In this document: positions 1 to 7,433 of the stretch, piece after piece | How the letters are laid out: the number at the start of each line of letters is the position of its first letter | How positions within the stretch are numbered: the first letter of the stretch is position 1 | Source of the DNA: Nonomuraea pusilla | GTDB taxonomy: Bacteria > Actinomycetota > Actinomycetes > Streptosporangiales > Streptosporangiaceae | Assembly (NCBI RefSeq): GCF_900109355.1 | Contig: NZ_FOBF01000005.1 | Location: forward strand, 1 to 64,000 | Direction: 5' to 3' | DNA length: 64,000 nt | Made by a program: the position numbers and the translations under genes | Notes under the pieces: model-generated | Seen by the model: the letters and a program-made list of their open reading frames with translations, nothing else | What the model was told of the DNA's origin: nothing | Database searches by the model: none

Positions 1-315
1 CACGGCATCACCCGCATCCACCGGGTCCTGACCGACAACGCCAAGAACTACCGCATCAGCCACGCCTTCCAGCAAGCCTGCGCCGAACTGGGAGCCCGCC
101 AGAAGTTCACCCGCCCACACTGCCCGTGGACCAACGGCAAGGCCGAACGCTTCAACCGCACCCTGGCCACCGAATGGGCCTACCACCGGCCCTACACCAG
201 CAACCAGCACCGCACCCAGGCCCTCGGCCCCTGGCTGAAGCACTACAACACCGCGAGACCACACTCAGCCCTCGGCGGCCGGCCACCCATCAGCCGACTG
301 ACACCAAGTTCATGA
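1..315 (+). CDS. IS481-family transposase, C-terminal part only (5' end outside window)
   Basis: The frame is open from base 1 and stops with TGA at 313-315, giving about 104 residues of a DDE integrase core. The second catalytic Asp lies in VLTDNAKNYR and the catalytic Glu in NGKAERFNRTL. The tail TARPHSALGGRPPISRL is the typical end of IS481-type transposases. The first catalytic Asp and the helix-turn-helix would lie left of the window, so I cannot say whether the element is intact. No terminal inverted repeat could be recognised just after the stop, where GC-rich repeats begin. Confidence 0.85.
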   Translation, partial: HGITRIHRVLTDNAKNYRISHAFQQACAELGARQKFTRPHCPWTNGKAERFNRTLATEWAYHRPYTSNQHRTQALGPWLKHYNTARPHSALGGRPPISRLTPSS

Positions 316-652
316 CCAAGTACAGCTAGAACAGACGGCGCCGACGGGGGCGCGGAGAGGCGGGGAAAACAGCGGGGCGCTCCCGGCGCGCGTCGTCGGA
401 GGGCACGGCGAGGCGGGGGAGGCGGCGGGGCGCTCCCGGCGCGGGTTCTTGAGACGTGGCTCACGGGGGAGGCGGCGGGGCGCTCCCGGCGCGGCTTCTT
501 CGATAGCGCGGCTTCTTGAGACGTGGCTCATCGGAGGCTCGGCGGGGGCGCGGCGAGTTGGGCAGGCGGCGGGGCGCTTCGGGCGCAGGTTGTTCGAGGG
601 CGCGCTTGTTCGAGGGCGCGCATCGTCGGAGGGGCGGTGGGGGAGACGGCGA
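316..652. repeat. GC-rich degenerate repeats, no gene
   Basis: About 340 bases without a credible gene. A unit containing GGCGGCGGGGCGCTCCCGGC occurs at about 418-444 and again at 468-494 (50-bp period), with a weaker copy at 371-392. The 16-mer CTTGAGACGTGGCTCA occurs at 448-463 and 515-530. Open frames here are by-products of the high GC content. The block fills the space between the transposase tail and the convergent membrane-protein gene. Confidence 0.7.
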
Positions 653-683
653 GCGCGCCCCCGGCGTGGTGCCGGGGGCGCGC
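653..683 (-). terminator. 13-bp perfect stem-loop, probable terminator of the gene at 702-1166
   Basis: GCGCGCCCCCGGC at 653-665 pairs perfectly with 671-683 across the 5-nt loop GTGGT. It lies 18 bases beyond the stop of the leftward gene. There is no strong U tract on the minus strand, so termination is inferred from stem strength and position. Confidence 0.55.
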
Positions 684-701
684 TTTCCGCTTGCGGCGCG
701 A

Positions 702-1166
702 TCACGACAGCTTCTGCGAAGCCTCCTGTGCCGCGTTCGACGCCTGCTCCGCCTTCTCGCCGACCCAGCGGGACGCGTCGGATGCCGAGTCCTTCATGTG
801 CTCGGTCCACTGCTGGGCGTTGCGGCGGTAGAAGAGGTAGCCCATCGCGCCCACGGCGATGCCGGTCACCAGCATGAGCGCCGGCCATCTCCGCGACCGC
901 GGCTTCGGGCTGATCCTCTCGGCCGCGGCGGTCAGCATGGAGCTGACCGCGGGCGCGACCTGGTCCTCGAAACGGTGCGCCGCGGTCTCCAGCCGCGGCG
1001 CCGCCCAGTGACGGGCGCCTTCGAGGCGCTCGGCGGCGGCCTCTCTGGCGAGGTCCGCCATGGGCGCCATCCGCTGGCCGGTCCGTACGGCCTGGGCCTT
1101 CACACGGCCCGTCCACGTGGTGGGAACCTCCACTACCACGCGGCGTCTTCTCAGTGTCAGGGACAC
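702..1166 (-). CDS. single-pass membrane protein, DUF5324-like
   Basis: Encodes about 154 residues. I chose GTG at 1166 because GGGGAGG lies 5 bases upstream; longer in-frame starts would run into the divergent cyclophilin gene. Residues 1-90 are charged and helix-rich. A transmembrane segment sits at about 94-113 (WPALMLVTGIAVGAMG), and the tail is Ala/Glu/Ser-rich. Streptomyces genomes carry a DUF5324 membrane protein beside the same cyclophilin gene, and length and layout agree, but the match is by context and shape only. Function unknown. Confidence 0.6.
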   Translation of the reverse strand: MSLTLRRRRVVVEVPTTWTGRVKAQAVRTGQRMAPMADLAREAAAERLEGARHWAAPRLETAAHRFEDQVAPAVSSMLTAAAERISPKPRSRRWPALMLVTGIAVGAMGYLFYRRNAQQWTEHMKDSASDASRWVGEKAEQASNAAQEASQKLS

Positions 1167-1323
1167 GACAACCTCCCCTGTCGTTGGGGCCCCGAGCCTG
1201 ACCTTCCCTGGACAAGGCGGCTCAATCATGGGCGCTCGTGGGAGGATGGGCGGGGAGGCCTCACGGCCATGACCCGTACATCGCACAGAACCAACCCTGT
1301 CCACAGAGGGGGGCAGCTGTCTC

Positions 1324-1860
1324 GTGGCTGAGAAGCTGATCGCAAATCTCCAGACCAACCATGGCCTGATCAAGGTCGAGCTCTTCCCCAACAGAGCCCC
1401 GAAAACCGTCCGTAACTTCGTGGAGCTGGCCGAAGGCGCCCGTGAGTGGACGCACCCGGGCACTGGGGAGAAGAGCACCGACCGTTACTACGACGGCACG
1501 ATCTTCCACCGGGTGATCTCCGGCTTCATGATCCAGGGCGGTGACCCGCTCGGTCAGGGCATCGGCGGCCCCGGATACGAGTTCGACGACGAGATCCACC
1601 CGGAGCTCTACTTCAACCGCCCGTACCTGCTGGCCATGGCCAACGCGGGCATCCGCTTCGGCAAGGGCACCAACGGCTCGCAGTTCTTCATCACCGTCGT
1701 GCCGACGCCGCACCTGAACGGCCGGCACACCATCTTCGGCGAGGTGATCGAGGGGCAGGACGTCGTCGACGCGATCGCGAAGGTCCGCACCGGCCGCAAC
1801 GACCGCCCGATGGAGGACGTCGTCCTGGAGTCGGTGACGATCGACCGCGTCCAGGCCTGA
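1324..1860 (+). CDS. peptidyl-prolyl cis-trans isomerase (cyclophilin type)
   Basis: The 178-residue product is a single cyclophilin domain without signal peptide, so cytoplasmic. Family signatures include FHRVISGFMIQGGDP (active-site Arg and Phe), NGSQFFITVVPTPHLNG and HTIFGEVIEG. The enzyme isomerises Xaa-Pro bonds and assists folding. The start is GTG at 1324 behind AGAGGGGGG. It is divergent from the membrane-protein gene and followed by a long repeat-rich gap, so it is probably monocistronic. Confidence 0.93.
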   Translation: MAEKLIANLQTNHGLIKVELFPNRAPKTVRNFVELAEGAREWTHPGTGEKSTDRYYDGTIFHRVISGFMIQGGDPLGQGIGGPGYEFDDEIHPELYFNRPYLLAMANAGIRFGKGTNGSQFFITVVPTPHLNGRHTIFGEVIEGQDVVDAIAKVRTGRNDRPMEDVVLESVTIDRVQA

Positions 1861-2684
1861 CAACCGGCGCTGACGACCACCACCCGACGACTGGCGCCAC
1901 CGTCGCCACGCTGACCGTCACTTGACGGCCGCTGCCACGGTGGCCAGTGCCACGGCGGCCGTCACTGATTGCCGGTGCAGGGTGGCTGGTGCCAGGGTGA
2001 CCGTCACCTGATGGCCGGTGCCGGGGTGGCCGGCTTCTGACGGCCGGTGCCACGGTGGTCGGCGCCTTGATGACCGGCGCGCGCCCCGCGCGTGCCGTCC
2101 GCGGTGGAGGGCCCGGCGTCCCCGACGCCAGGCTCCGCCCCGTGACGCCCTGTCGCCCCTGCCGCCCCTGCCGCGGCACCGAGGCGGCCCCTGCCACGGG
2201 GCTGAGGCCACGGGGCTGAGGCGGCTTGCTGGCACCGAGGCGGCCATTACCTGGCACTCGGGCGGCAGGCGGTACTCAGCGGCAGTCAGTCGGCGCTGAG
2301 CCGACACCCTGACGCACCCGAGACCGCACTGCCGCGGCACCCAGGCGGCGGCGTCGGAGCGCACCCAGGCGGCACTGCGGCATCCAGACGGCACCAGACG
2401 GCACCCAGGCGCCACCTCGGCGGCGGCCAGACAGCACCCGGGCAGCACCCGGGCGGCACTGCGGCGGCGGCCGGGCGGTACTGCGGCGGCGGCCGGGAGG
2501 CACTGCGGTGGCGCCGAGATGGTACTGCGGCGGCGGCCGGGCAGCACCCGGGCGGTACTGCGGCGGCGGCCGGGAGGCACTGCGGTGGTGCCCAGATGGC
2601 GCTGCGGCGGCGTTGAGGCGGCGTTGAGGTGGCGCTGCCGCGGTAGCGACGCGGCATGCCCGCCGACATCATAGGCTTCGTGTC
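1861..2684. repeat. 824-bp non-coding block of degenerate GC-rich repeats
   Basis: No credible gene. The left half (about 1920-2080) repeats variants of GGCCGGTGCCACGGTGG. The right half (about 2340-2640) repeats variants of GCGGCACTGCGGCGGCGG and CGGGCAGCACCCGGG. One stretch of about 48 bases near 2475-2522 recurs almost unchanged near 2551-2598 (76-bp period), showing local tandem duplication. All frames are open here because stop codons are rare in such sequence. The last few bases carry the promoter of the rhomboid gene. Confidence 0.75.
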
Positions 2685-3554
2685 ATGACCAGCCAGCCGC
2701 CGAGCCCGCCCTCGCAGCCCGAGCAGCACCCCGCTGAGACGGTGCCGACGTGCTACCGGCATCCCGACAGGGAGACGTGGGTGCGGTGCCAGCGCTGCGA
2801 CCGCCCCATCTGCCCCGACTGCATGCGCGACGCGGCCGTGGGCTTCCAGTGCCCCGAGTGCGTGGCCGACGGCAACAGGGGCGTGCGGCAGGCCAGGTCC
2901 ACCTTCGGCGGCGCCGTCGTCGCCACCCCGTACGTCACGTGGGCCATCCTGGCGCTCAACCTGCTGGTCTTCGGCGCGCAGTACCTCACGAACGGCCTGG
3001 CCACCGCGCAGCTGGAGATGCTGCCGTTCCGGGTGGCGGTGCAGGACCAGTACTACCGCCTGCTCACCGCCGCGTTCGTGCACGGCGGCGTGGTGCACAT
3101 CCTGTTCAACTCGTGGGCCCTGTACGTGATCGGCCCCTACCTGGAGCGCGCGTTCGGCCATGTGCGCTTCCTGGCGGTCTACCTGCTCAGCGCGCTCGGC
3201 GGGTCGGTGCTGGGCCTCTGGCTCGATCCGCTCGCCCAGCCCACGGTCGGGGCGTCGGGGGCCATCTTCGGCCTGTTCGGCGCGGTGTTCGTGGTGGGGC
3301 GCAGGCTGAACATGGACGTACGCGGCATCGCCCTGCTGATCGTCCTCAACCTGGTCATCACGTTCACGGTTTCGGGCATCAGCTGGACCGGCCACGTCGG
3401 CGGCCTGATCACCGGCTCGGCCCTCGCCGCGGCGATGGCGTACGCGCCCGCGAAGAGCCGGACCGTCTGGCAGGCGCTGGCCGCCGTGGGCACGCTGGCG
3501 CTGCTCGCCGTGCTGGTGATGGTCCGGATCTCAGCGATCCTGGCGGCGCTCTGA
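2685..3554 (+). CDS. rhomboid-family intramembrane serine protease with N-terminal B-box zinc finger
   Basis: The product has 289 residues. Residues 23-59 hold Cys/His pairs (CYRH, CQRC, CPDC, CPEC) of a B-box-type zinc site. Six hydrophobic segments follow. The catalytic Ser is S191 in GASGAIFG and the partner His is H237 in GHVGG; the HxxxN motif of rhomboids is at H138-N142 (HILFN). It should cleave single-pass membrane proteins within the bilayer; the substrate is unknown. TAGGCT lies 7 bases upstream of the ATG with no Shine-Dalgarno, so the transcript is probably leaderless. The rhomboid-crgA-sortase neighbourhood is typical of actinomycetes. Confidence 0.93.
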   Translation: MTSQPPSPPSQPEQHPAETVPTCYRHPDRETWVRCQRCDRPICPDCMRDAAVGFQCPECVADGNRGVRQARSTFGGAVVATPYVTWAILALNLLVFGAQYLTNGLATAQLEMLPFRVAVQDQYYRLLTAAFVHGGVVHILFNSWALYVIGPYLERAFGHVRFLAVYLLSALGGSVLGLWLDPLAQPTVGASGAIFGLFGAVFVVGRRLNMDVRGIALLIVLNLVITFTVSGISWTGHVGGLITGSALAAAMAYAPAKSRTVWQALAAVGTLALLAVLVMVRISAILAAL

Positions 3555-3588
3555 CTTCCCCAGGGTGTGGAAAAGCCTGTGGAAAGAA

Positions 3589-3834
3589 CTAACGCCAGCG
3601 GGTGGAAAGAACCACACCGAAGATGATGAAAACGAACCCGATCAGCAGGTTCCAGTTCTGCAGGTCGCTCAGGAACCGCGCCTGCGGTGCGACGTAGTAC
3701 ACCGAGATCCACAGGATCCCGATGATCCACGACACCACCATCGTGGGCGCCAGCCAGCGGGGGCTGATCTTGACCTGCTGCGACCTCTGCGGCGGGGTGT
3801 AGACCGCCTTCTTGCGAGCCTTGGACTTGGGCAC
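3589..3834 (-). CDS. crgA: cell division protein CrgA
   Basis: The product has 81 residues, begins MPKSKARKK and has two transmembrane helices (about 28-47 and 60-77), the normal size and layout of CrgA. In actinobacteria CrgA contacts FtsZ, FtsQ and penicillin-binding proteins and tunes septation and peptidoglycan synthesis. It is convergent with the rhomboid gene and divergent from the sortase gene. The neighbouring kinase, PBP and SEDS cluster is the usual genomic setting. Confidence 0.95.
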   Translation of the reverse strand: MPKSKARKKAVYTPPQRSQQVKISPRWLAPTMVVSWIIGILWISVYYVAPQARFLSDLQNWNLLIGFVFIIFGVVLSTRWR

Positions 3835-3973
3835 TGGGTAACTCCTGCTAGGGCCTGGGCATCCGGATCATCCACAGGCTCTTCGTTAAGCCTAGTTGAA
3901 GCGTTGCCCAGGATAGTCGCCACGCGCACGACATGGCGATCCCCCCGCCGATGCCTCTGCCTACGCTGGGCCG

Positions 3974-4594
3974 ATGCGGGCCGTGCTGCGCACCGCGGGG
4001 GAACTGTTCATCACCGCGGGCCTGATCGTCATGCTGTTCTGCGCCTACCTGCTCTGGGGGACGGGGGCGTACACCGAGCAGCAGCAACTCCTGCTGCAGC
4101 GGGAGCTGACCGAGCAGCACGGCGACGGGCAGAAGCTGCTCGGCAAGATCAAGCTGGGCAGCGCCGTGGCCATGCTGCGCATCCCCAAGCTGGGCCGCGA
4201 CTACCGGTACGCCGTGGTCGAGGGCGTGGACACCGAGCACCTGAAGCGCGGCCCCGGCCACTACCCGGGCTCCGCGCTCCCCGGCCAGATCGGCAACTTC
4301 GTGCTCTCCGGCCACCGGACGACGTACGCGGCGCCGTTCAACGAGATCGGCAAGCTGGAACGCGACGACGAGATCATCGTGGACGCCCGCGAGGCCCGCT
4401 ACACCTACCGCGTGACGTCCAAGGAGATCGTGGACCCCAGCGAGGTGGACGTCATCGCCCCCGTCCCCGGCAAGCCAGACATCAAGCCCATCCGCGCCTA
4501 CATCACGCTCTCCACCTGCCATCCCGAGTACTCCGCCGCGCAGCGCCTCATCGTGCACGGCGTGCTGAAGAAGACCGAGCCGAGGAAGGAATGA
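3974..4594 (+). CDS. class E sortase
   Basis: The product has 206 residues with one N-terminal transmembrane anchor (about 10-30) and an extracytoplasmic sortase domain. The catalytic triad is visible: H114 in SGHRTTY, C182 in TLSTCHP and R191 in SAAQRL. Class E sortases replace class A enzymes in high-GC actinobacteria and anchor LAXTG-type proteins. No protein with a clear sorting signal is seen in this window. The gene is one base from the 52-codon membrane protein gene, which in turn overlaps the amidotransferase gene. Confidence 0.93.
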   Translation: MRAVLRTAGELFITAGLIVMLFCAYLLWGTGAYTEQQQLLLQRELTEQHGDGQKLLGKIKLGSAVAMLRIPKLGRDYRYAVVEGVDTEHLKRGPGHYPGSALPGQIGNFVLSGHRTTYAAPFNEIGKLERDDEIIVDAREARYTYRVTSKEIVDPSEVDVIAPVPGKPDIKPIRAYITLSTCHPEYSAAQRLIVHGVLKKTEPRKE

Positions 4595-4595
4595 C

Positions 4596-4754
4596 ATGTA
4601 CGCCTGGCTGTGGCGCAAGCTGCCCGGCGGCACCGGCGTGAGGATCGTGCTGGCCGCCGCGCTGGCCGCCCTCACGGTGGCCGTACTCTGGTACGTCGTG
4701 TTCCCGCTGCTCGAACCGGCCGTACAGCTCGACGAGGTGACCGTACAGAGATGA
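4596..4754 (+). CDS. 52-residue single-pass membrane protein between sortase and amidotransferase genes
   Basis: Starts with ATG at 4596, one base after the sortase stop, and ends TGA at 4752-4754, overlapping the next ATG by four bases. The N-terminus has WRK and R residues, then a hydrophobic helix from about 17 to 40 (VLAAALAALTVAVLWYVVF) and an acidic tail. GAGGAAGGA at the end of the sortase gene can act as ribosome binding site. Tight coupling suggests a role with the sortase, but none is known to me. Confidence 0.75.
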   Translation: MYAWLWRKLPGGTGVRIVLAAALAALTVAVLWYVVFPLLEPAVQLDEVTVQR

Positions 4755-5347
4755 CCCGCGTGCTCGTCGTGGACAATCACGACAGCTTCGTCCACACGAT
4801 CGTCCAGTATCTGCGCGAACTGGGCGCCGACTGCGACGTGCGCCCGCGTGACGAGGTGCGCGTGGGCGACGCCGACGGGTTCGACGCCGTCCTGGTCAGC
4901 CCCGGCCCCGGCACGCCGGAGGAGGCCGGCGTGAGCGTGCCGCTGGTGCGCCACGCGGCGTCGCGCGGGCAGCCGCTGCTCGGCGTCTGCCTCGGCCACC
5001 AGGCCATCGCCGTCGCGTACGGCGCCACCGTGACCCGCGCCCCCGAACTGGTGCACGGCCGCACCAGCGCGATCAGCCACGACGGGCGCGGCGTGTTCGC
5101 CGGGCTGCCGTCGCCGGTGCGGATGACCCGCTACCACTCGCTGGCCGTGCTCCCGGAGACCGTGCCGCCCGTGCTGGAGGTGACCGCCCGCACCGGCGAC
5201 GGCCTCGTCATGGGCCTGCGCCACCGTACGGCCCCCGTGGAGGGCATCCAGTTCCACCCGGAGTCGGTGCTGTCGGAGCACGGCCACCGGCTGCTCGGGA
5301 ACTGGCTGCGCGACGTCGAGTCGAGAATCAGCCGGGAAACCGTGTAA
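4751..5347 (+). CDS. pabA: aminodeoxychorismate/anthranilate synthase component II (glutamine amidotransferase)
   Basis: The product is a 198-residue class I glutamine amidotransferase. The nucleophile is C80 in LLGVCLGHQAIA, and the distal His-Glu are in GIQFHPESVLSEHG. It supplies ammonia from glutamine to a chorismate-using synthase for folate or tryptophan synthesis. The partner large subunit is not in the window, so PabA and TrpG roles cannot be separated. The ATG at 4751 overlaps the stop of the small membrane gene (ATGA). A terminator follows at 5381-5423. Confidence 0.92.
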   Translation: MTRVLVVDNHDSFVHTIVQYLRELGADCDVRPRDEVRVGDADGFDAVLVSPGPGTPEEAGVSVPLVRHAASRGQPLLGVCLGHQAIAVAYGATVTRAPELVHGRTSAISHDGRGVFAGLPSPVRMTRYHSLAVLPETVPPVLEVTARTGDGLVMGLRHRTAPVEGIQFHPESVLSEHGHRLLGNWLRDVESRISRETV

Positions 5348-5380
5348 CGAACTCCTGCGGCGGCCCGACTACCAAGTGAG

Positions 5381-5423
5381 CGTCCCCGCCGTTGCCCCCG
5401 AGCGGCGGGGGCGTTCGTTTTCC
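5381..5423 (+). terminator. intrinsic terminator of the sortase-pabA operon
   Basis: CGTCCCCGCCG at 5381-5391 pairs with CGGCGGGGGCG at 5403-5413 (one G-U pair), followed by TTCGTTTTCC. It sits 34 bases after the pabA stop. Confidence 0.8.
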
Positions 5424-5438
5424 TCCTGGAACAGCCCG

Positions 5439-5470
5439 AGGGCCGCCCATCCCACCGGATGGGCGGCCCT
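5439..5470 (-). terminator. 12-bp perfect stem-loop closing the pknB operon
   Basis: AGGGCCGCCCAT at 5439-5450 pairs perfectly with 5459-5470 across an 8-nt loop. It lies just past the pknB stop on the minus strand. The U tract is poor, so this may be a processing or stability element rather than a classical terminator. Confidence 0.6.
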
Positions 5471-5487
5471 CTCGCGTTCTGCCGGGG

Positions 5488-7359
5488 TCAGCCGTTGAGC
5501 CCGCCGTCCTCGATCGGGGTGTCCTCGGTCGGGAAGTCGTCGGTCGGCGGCTGGTCGTCGGTGGGCGGCTGCTCGGTCGTCGGGTCGGTCGTCGGCTGCT
5601 CCTGCGTGGGAGGGGGAGCGGTGTCGGGCCCGGTGGACACCACGATCGTGATCGTCGTGCCGGGCTGCAGCTTGGCGCCCTCGCCGGGGTTCTGCTGGAC
5701 GACCGTGCCCTCGGCCTGCTCGTTGGCCTGCCTGACGACCTTCACCTTGAACCCGGCGCCCGTGATGGCGCTGCGCGCGTCCTGCTCCGTGAACCCGATC
5801 ACCGAGGGCACCTCGCCCAGCTCCCTCGGGACGTACAGGGTCACGGTGCCGTCGGCCGCGATCTCCTCGCCGGCCTTCGGCCGGGTGTCGAAGATCTTGC
5901 CCTGCGGCTTGGTGGACGCCTTCGTCTTGACGGTGCCGCGCAGGCCCGCGTCGGCCAGCACCTGGTTGGCCTCCTCGGGTGTCAGCCCGATGAGCCCCTC
6001 GGGGACCTTCTTCTTCTCGGGGCCGGTCGAGATGAACAGCTTGACCGAGGAGTTCTTCGGCACCTCGGTGCCCTCGGGCGGGTCGGTCTTGATGACGGTG
6101 CCCTCGTCGACGTCGGCGTCGGCCTGCTCGACCACCTCGGCCTTCAGGCCCAGCGAGGAGAGCTGGCTCTCGGCGTACTGCCGCTTCTGCGTCGCCAGCG
6201 AAGGGATCTTGACGCCCTGGCCGTTCGGGCTGTCCTTCGCGCCGAACACCACGTAGCCGACCGTCACGAACGCGCCGATGATGAGCAGCGGGATGATGAT
6301 CCACAGGGCGGTCTTGAGCCCGTTGCCGCCGCCACCCGAGGCCCTGCGCCGGCCTCCGCCGCCGCGCCCGCCGCCGTCGCCGTCGTACTCGTACGGCGGG
6401 ACCGCGCCGGTGCGCTGCGTGGCGGGGCCGGTGGCCGCCTGGGTGGCGGTCATCATCCTGGTGCCCTGGCCGTAGTTGCTCGTCATGGCCATGGTCTGGG
6501 CGTCGACCGGCATGCCGGACATCGCCCGCTGGATGTCGGCCCGCATCTCGCCCGCGCTCTGGTAGCGCTGCCCAGGGTCCTTCGCCATGGCCTTGAGGAC
6601 GATGGCGTCGGCCCACTGCGGGATCTCGGGGTCGATCTGGGACGGCGGGATCGGCTCCTCGCGCACGTGCTGGTAGGCGATCGCGACGGGGGAGTCGCCG
6701 GTGAACGGCGGCTGGCCGGTGAGCAGCTCGTAGAGCACGCAGCCGGTCGAGTAGATGTCGCTGCGCGCGTCGACGCGCTCGCCCCGCGCCTGCTCGGGAG
6801 ACAGGTACTGGGCGGTGCCTATCACCTGCGCGGTCTGCGTCATGGTGGCGGCGGAGTCGGCCATCGCGCGCGCGATGCCGAAGTCCATCACCTTGACGTC
6901 GCCGGCACGGGTGATCATGACGTTCGCCGGCTTGATGTCGCGGTGCACGATGCCGCCGCGGTGGCTGTAGTCGAGCGCCCGCAGGATGCCGTCGACCAGC
7001 TCGACCGCGCGCTCCGGCAGCAGCCGGCGGTCCTGCCGCAGCAGGTCGCGCAGCGTCCTGCCGTCGACGTACTCCATCACGATGTAGGGCACGGGAGTGC
7101 CGTCGGTGACGTCCTCGCCGGTGTCGTAGACCGCGACGACGGCCGGGTGGTTCAGCGAGGCCGCCGACTGCGCCTCACGGCGGAAGCGCGCCTGGAAGGT
7201 GTGGTCGCGCGCCAGGTCGGACCGGAGCGTCTTGATCGCGACGACGCGGTCCAGCCGGAGGTCTCGGGCGCGATACACCTCGGCCATGCCGCCGCGCCCG
7301 ACGACACCGTCGAGCTCGTAACGACCTCCGAGTAGCCGAGGCTGAGTCATTTCCTGCAC
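5488..7359 (-). CDS. pknB: Ser/Thr protein kinase with PASTA repeats, PknB
   Basis: The product has about 623 residues. A Hanks-type kinase domain spans about 14-280, with catalytic Lys K43 in AIKTLR, HRDIKPANV, DFGIARA and GTAQYLSPEQ. A Gly-rich juxtamembrane linker follows, then one transmembrane helix (about 355-375), three PASTA domains (from VKIPSL, KKVPEGL and GEVPSVIGF) and a Pro/Thr/Asp-rich tail. PASTA domains bind muropeptides or lipid II, and PknB controls growth and division. The start is uncertain: GTG at 7359 after AAGGG, or ATG at 7350. It is the last gene of the fhaA-pknB cluster. Confidence 0.96.
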   Translation of the reverse strand: MQEMTQPRLLGGRYELDGVVGRGGMAEVYRARDLRLDRVVAIKTLRSDLARDHTFQARFRREAQSAASLNHPAVVAVYDTGEDVTDGTPVPYIVMEYVDGRTLRDLLRQDRRLLPERAVELVDGILRALDYSHRGGIVHRDIKPANVMITRAGDVKVMDFGIARAMADSAATMTQTAQVIGTAQYLSPEQARGERVDARSDIYSTGCVLYELLTGQPPFTGDSPVAIAYQHVREEPIPPSQIDPEIPQWADAIVLKAMAKDPGQRYQSAGEMRADIQRAMSGMPVDAQTMAMTSNYGQGTRMMTATQAATGPATQRTGAVPPYEYDGDGGGRGGGGRRRASGGGGNGLKTALWIIIPLLIIGAFVTVGYVVFGAKDSPNGQGVKIPSLATQKRQYAESQLSSLGLKAEVVEQADADVDEGTVIKTDPPEGTEVPKNSSVKLFISTGPEKKKVPEGLIGLTPEEANQVLADAGLRGTVKTKASTKPQGKIFDTRPKAGEEIAADGTVTLYVPRELGEVPSVIGFTEQDARSAITGAGFKVKVVRQANEQAEGTVVQQNPGEGAKLQPGTTITIVVSTGPDTAPPPTQEQPTTDPTTEQPPTDDQPPTDDFPTEDTPIEDGGLNG

Positions 7360-7433
7360 TGTCCCTTACCGTTCATCTTCGGTACCGGCCTGCTCGGGGG
7401 GCCGCCGGTGTCCATCATCGACCCCCTGGCGCA

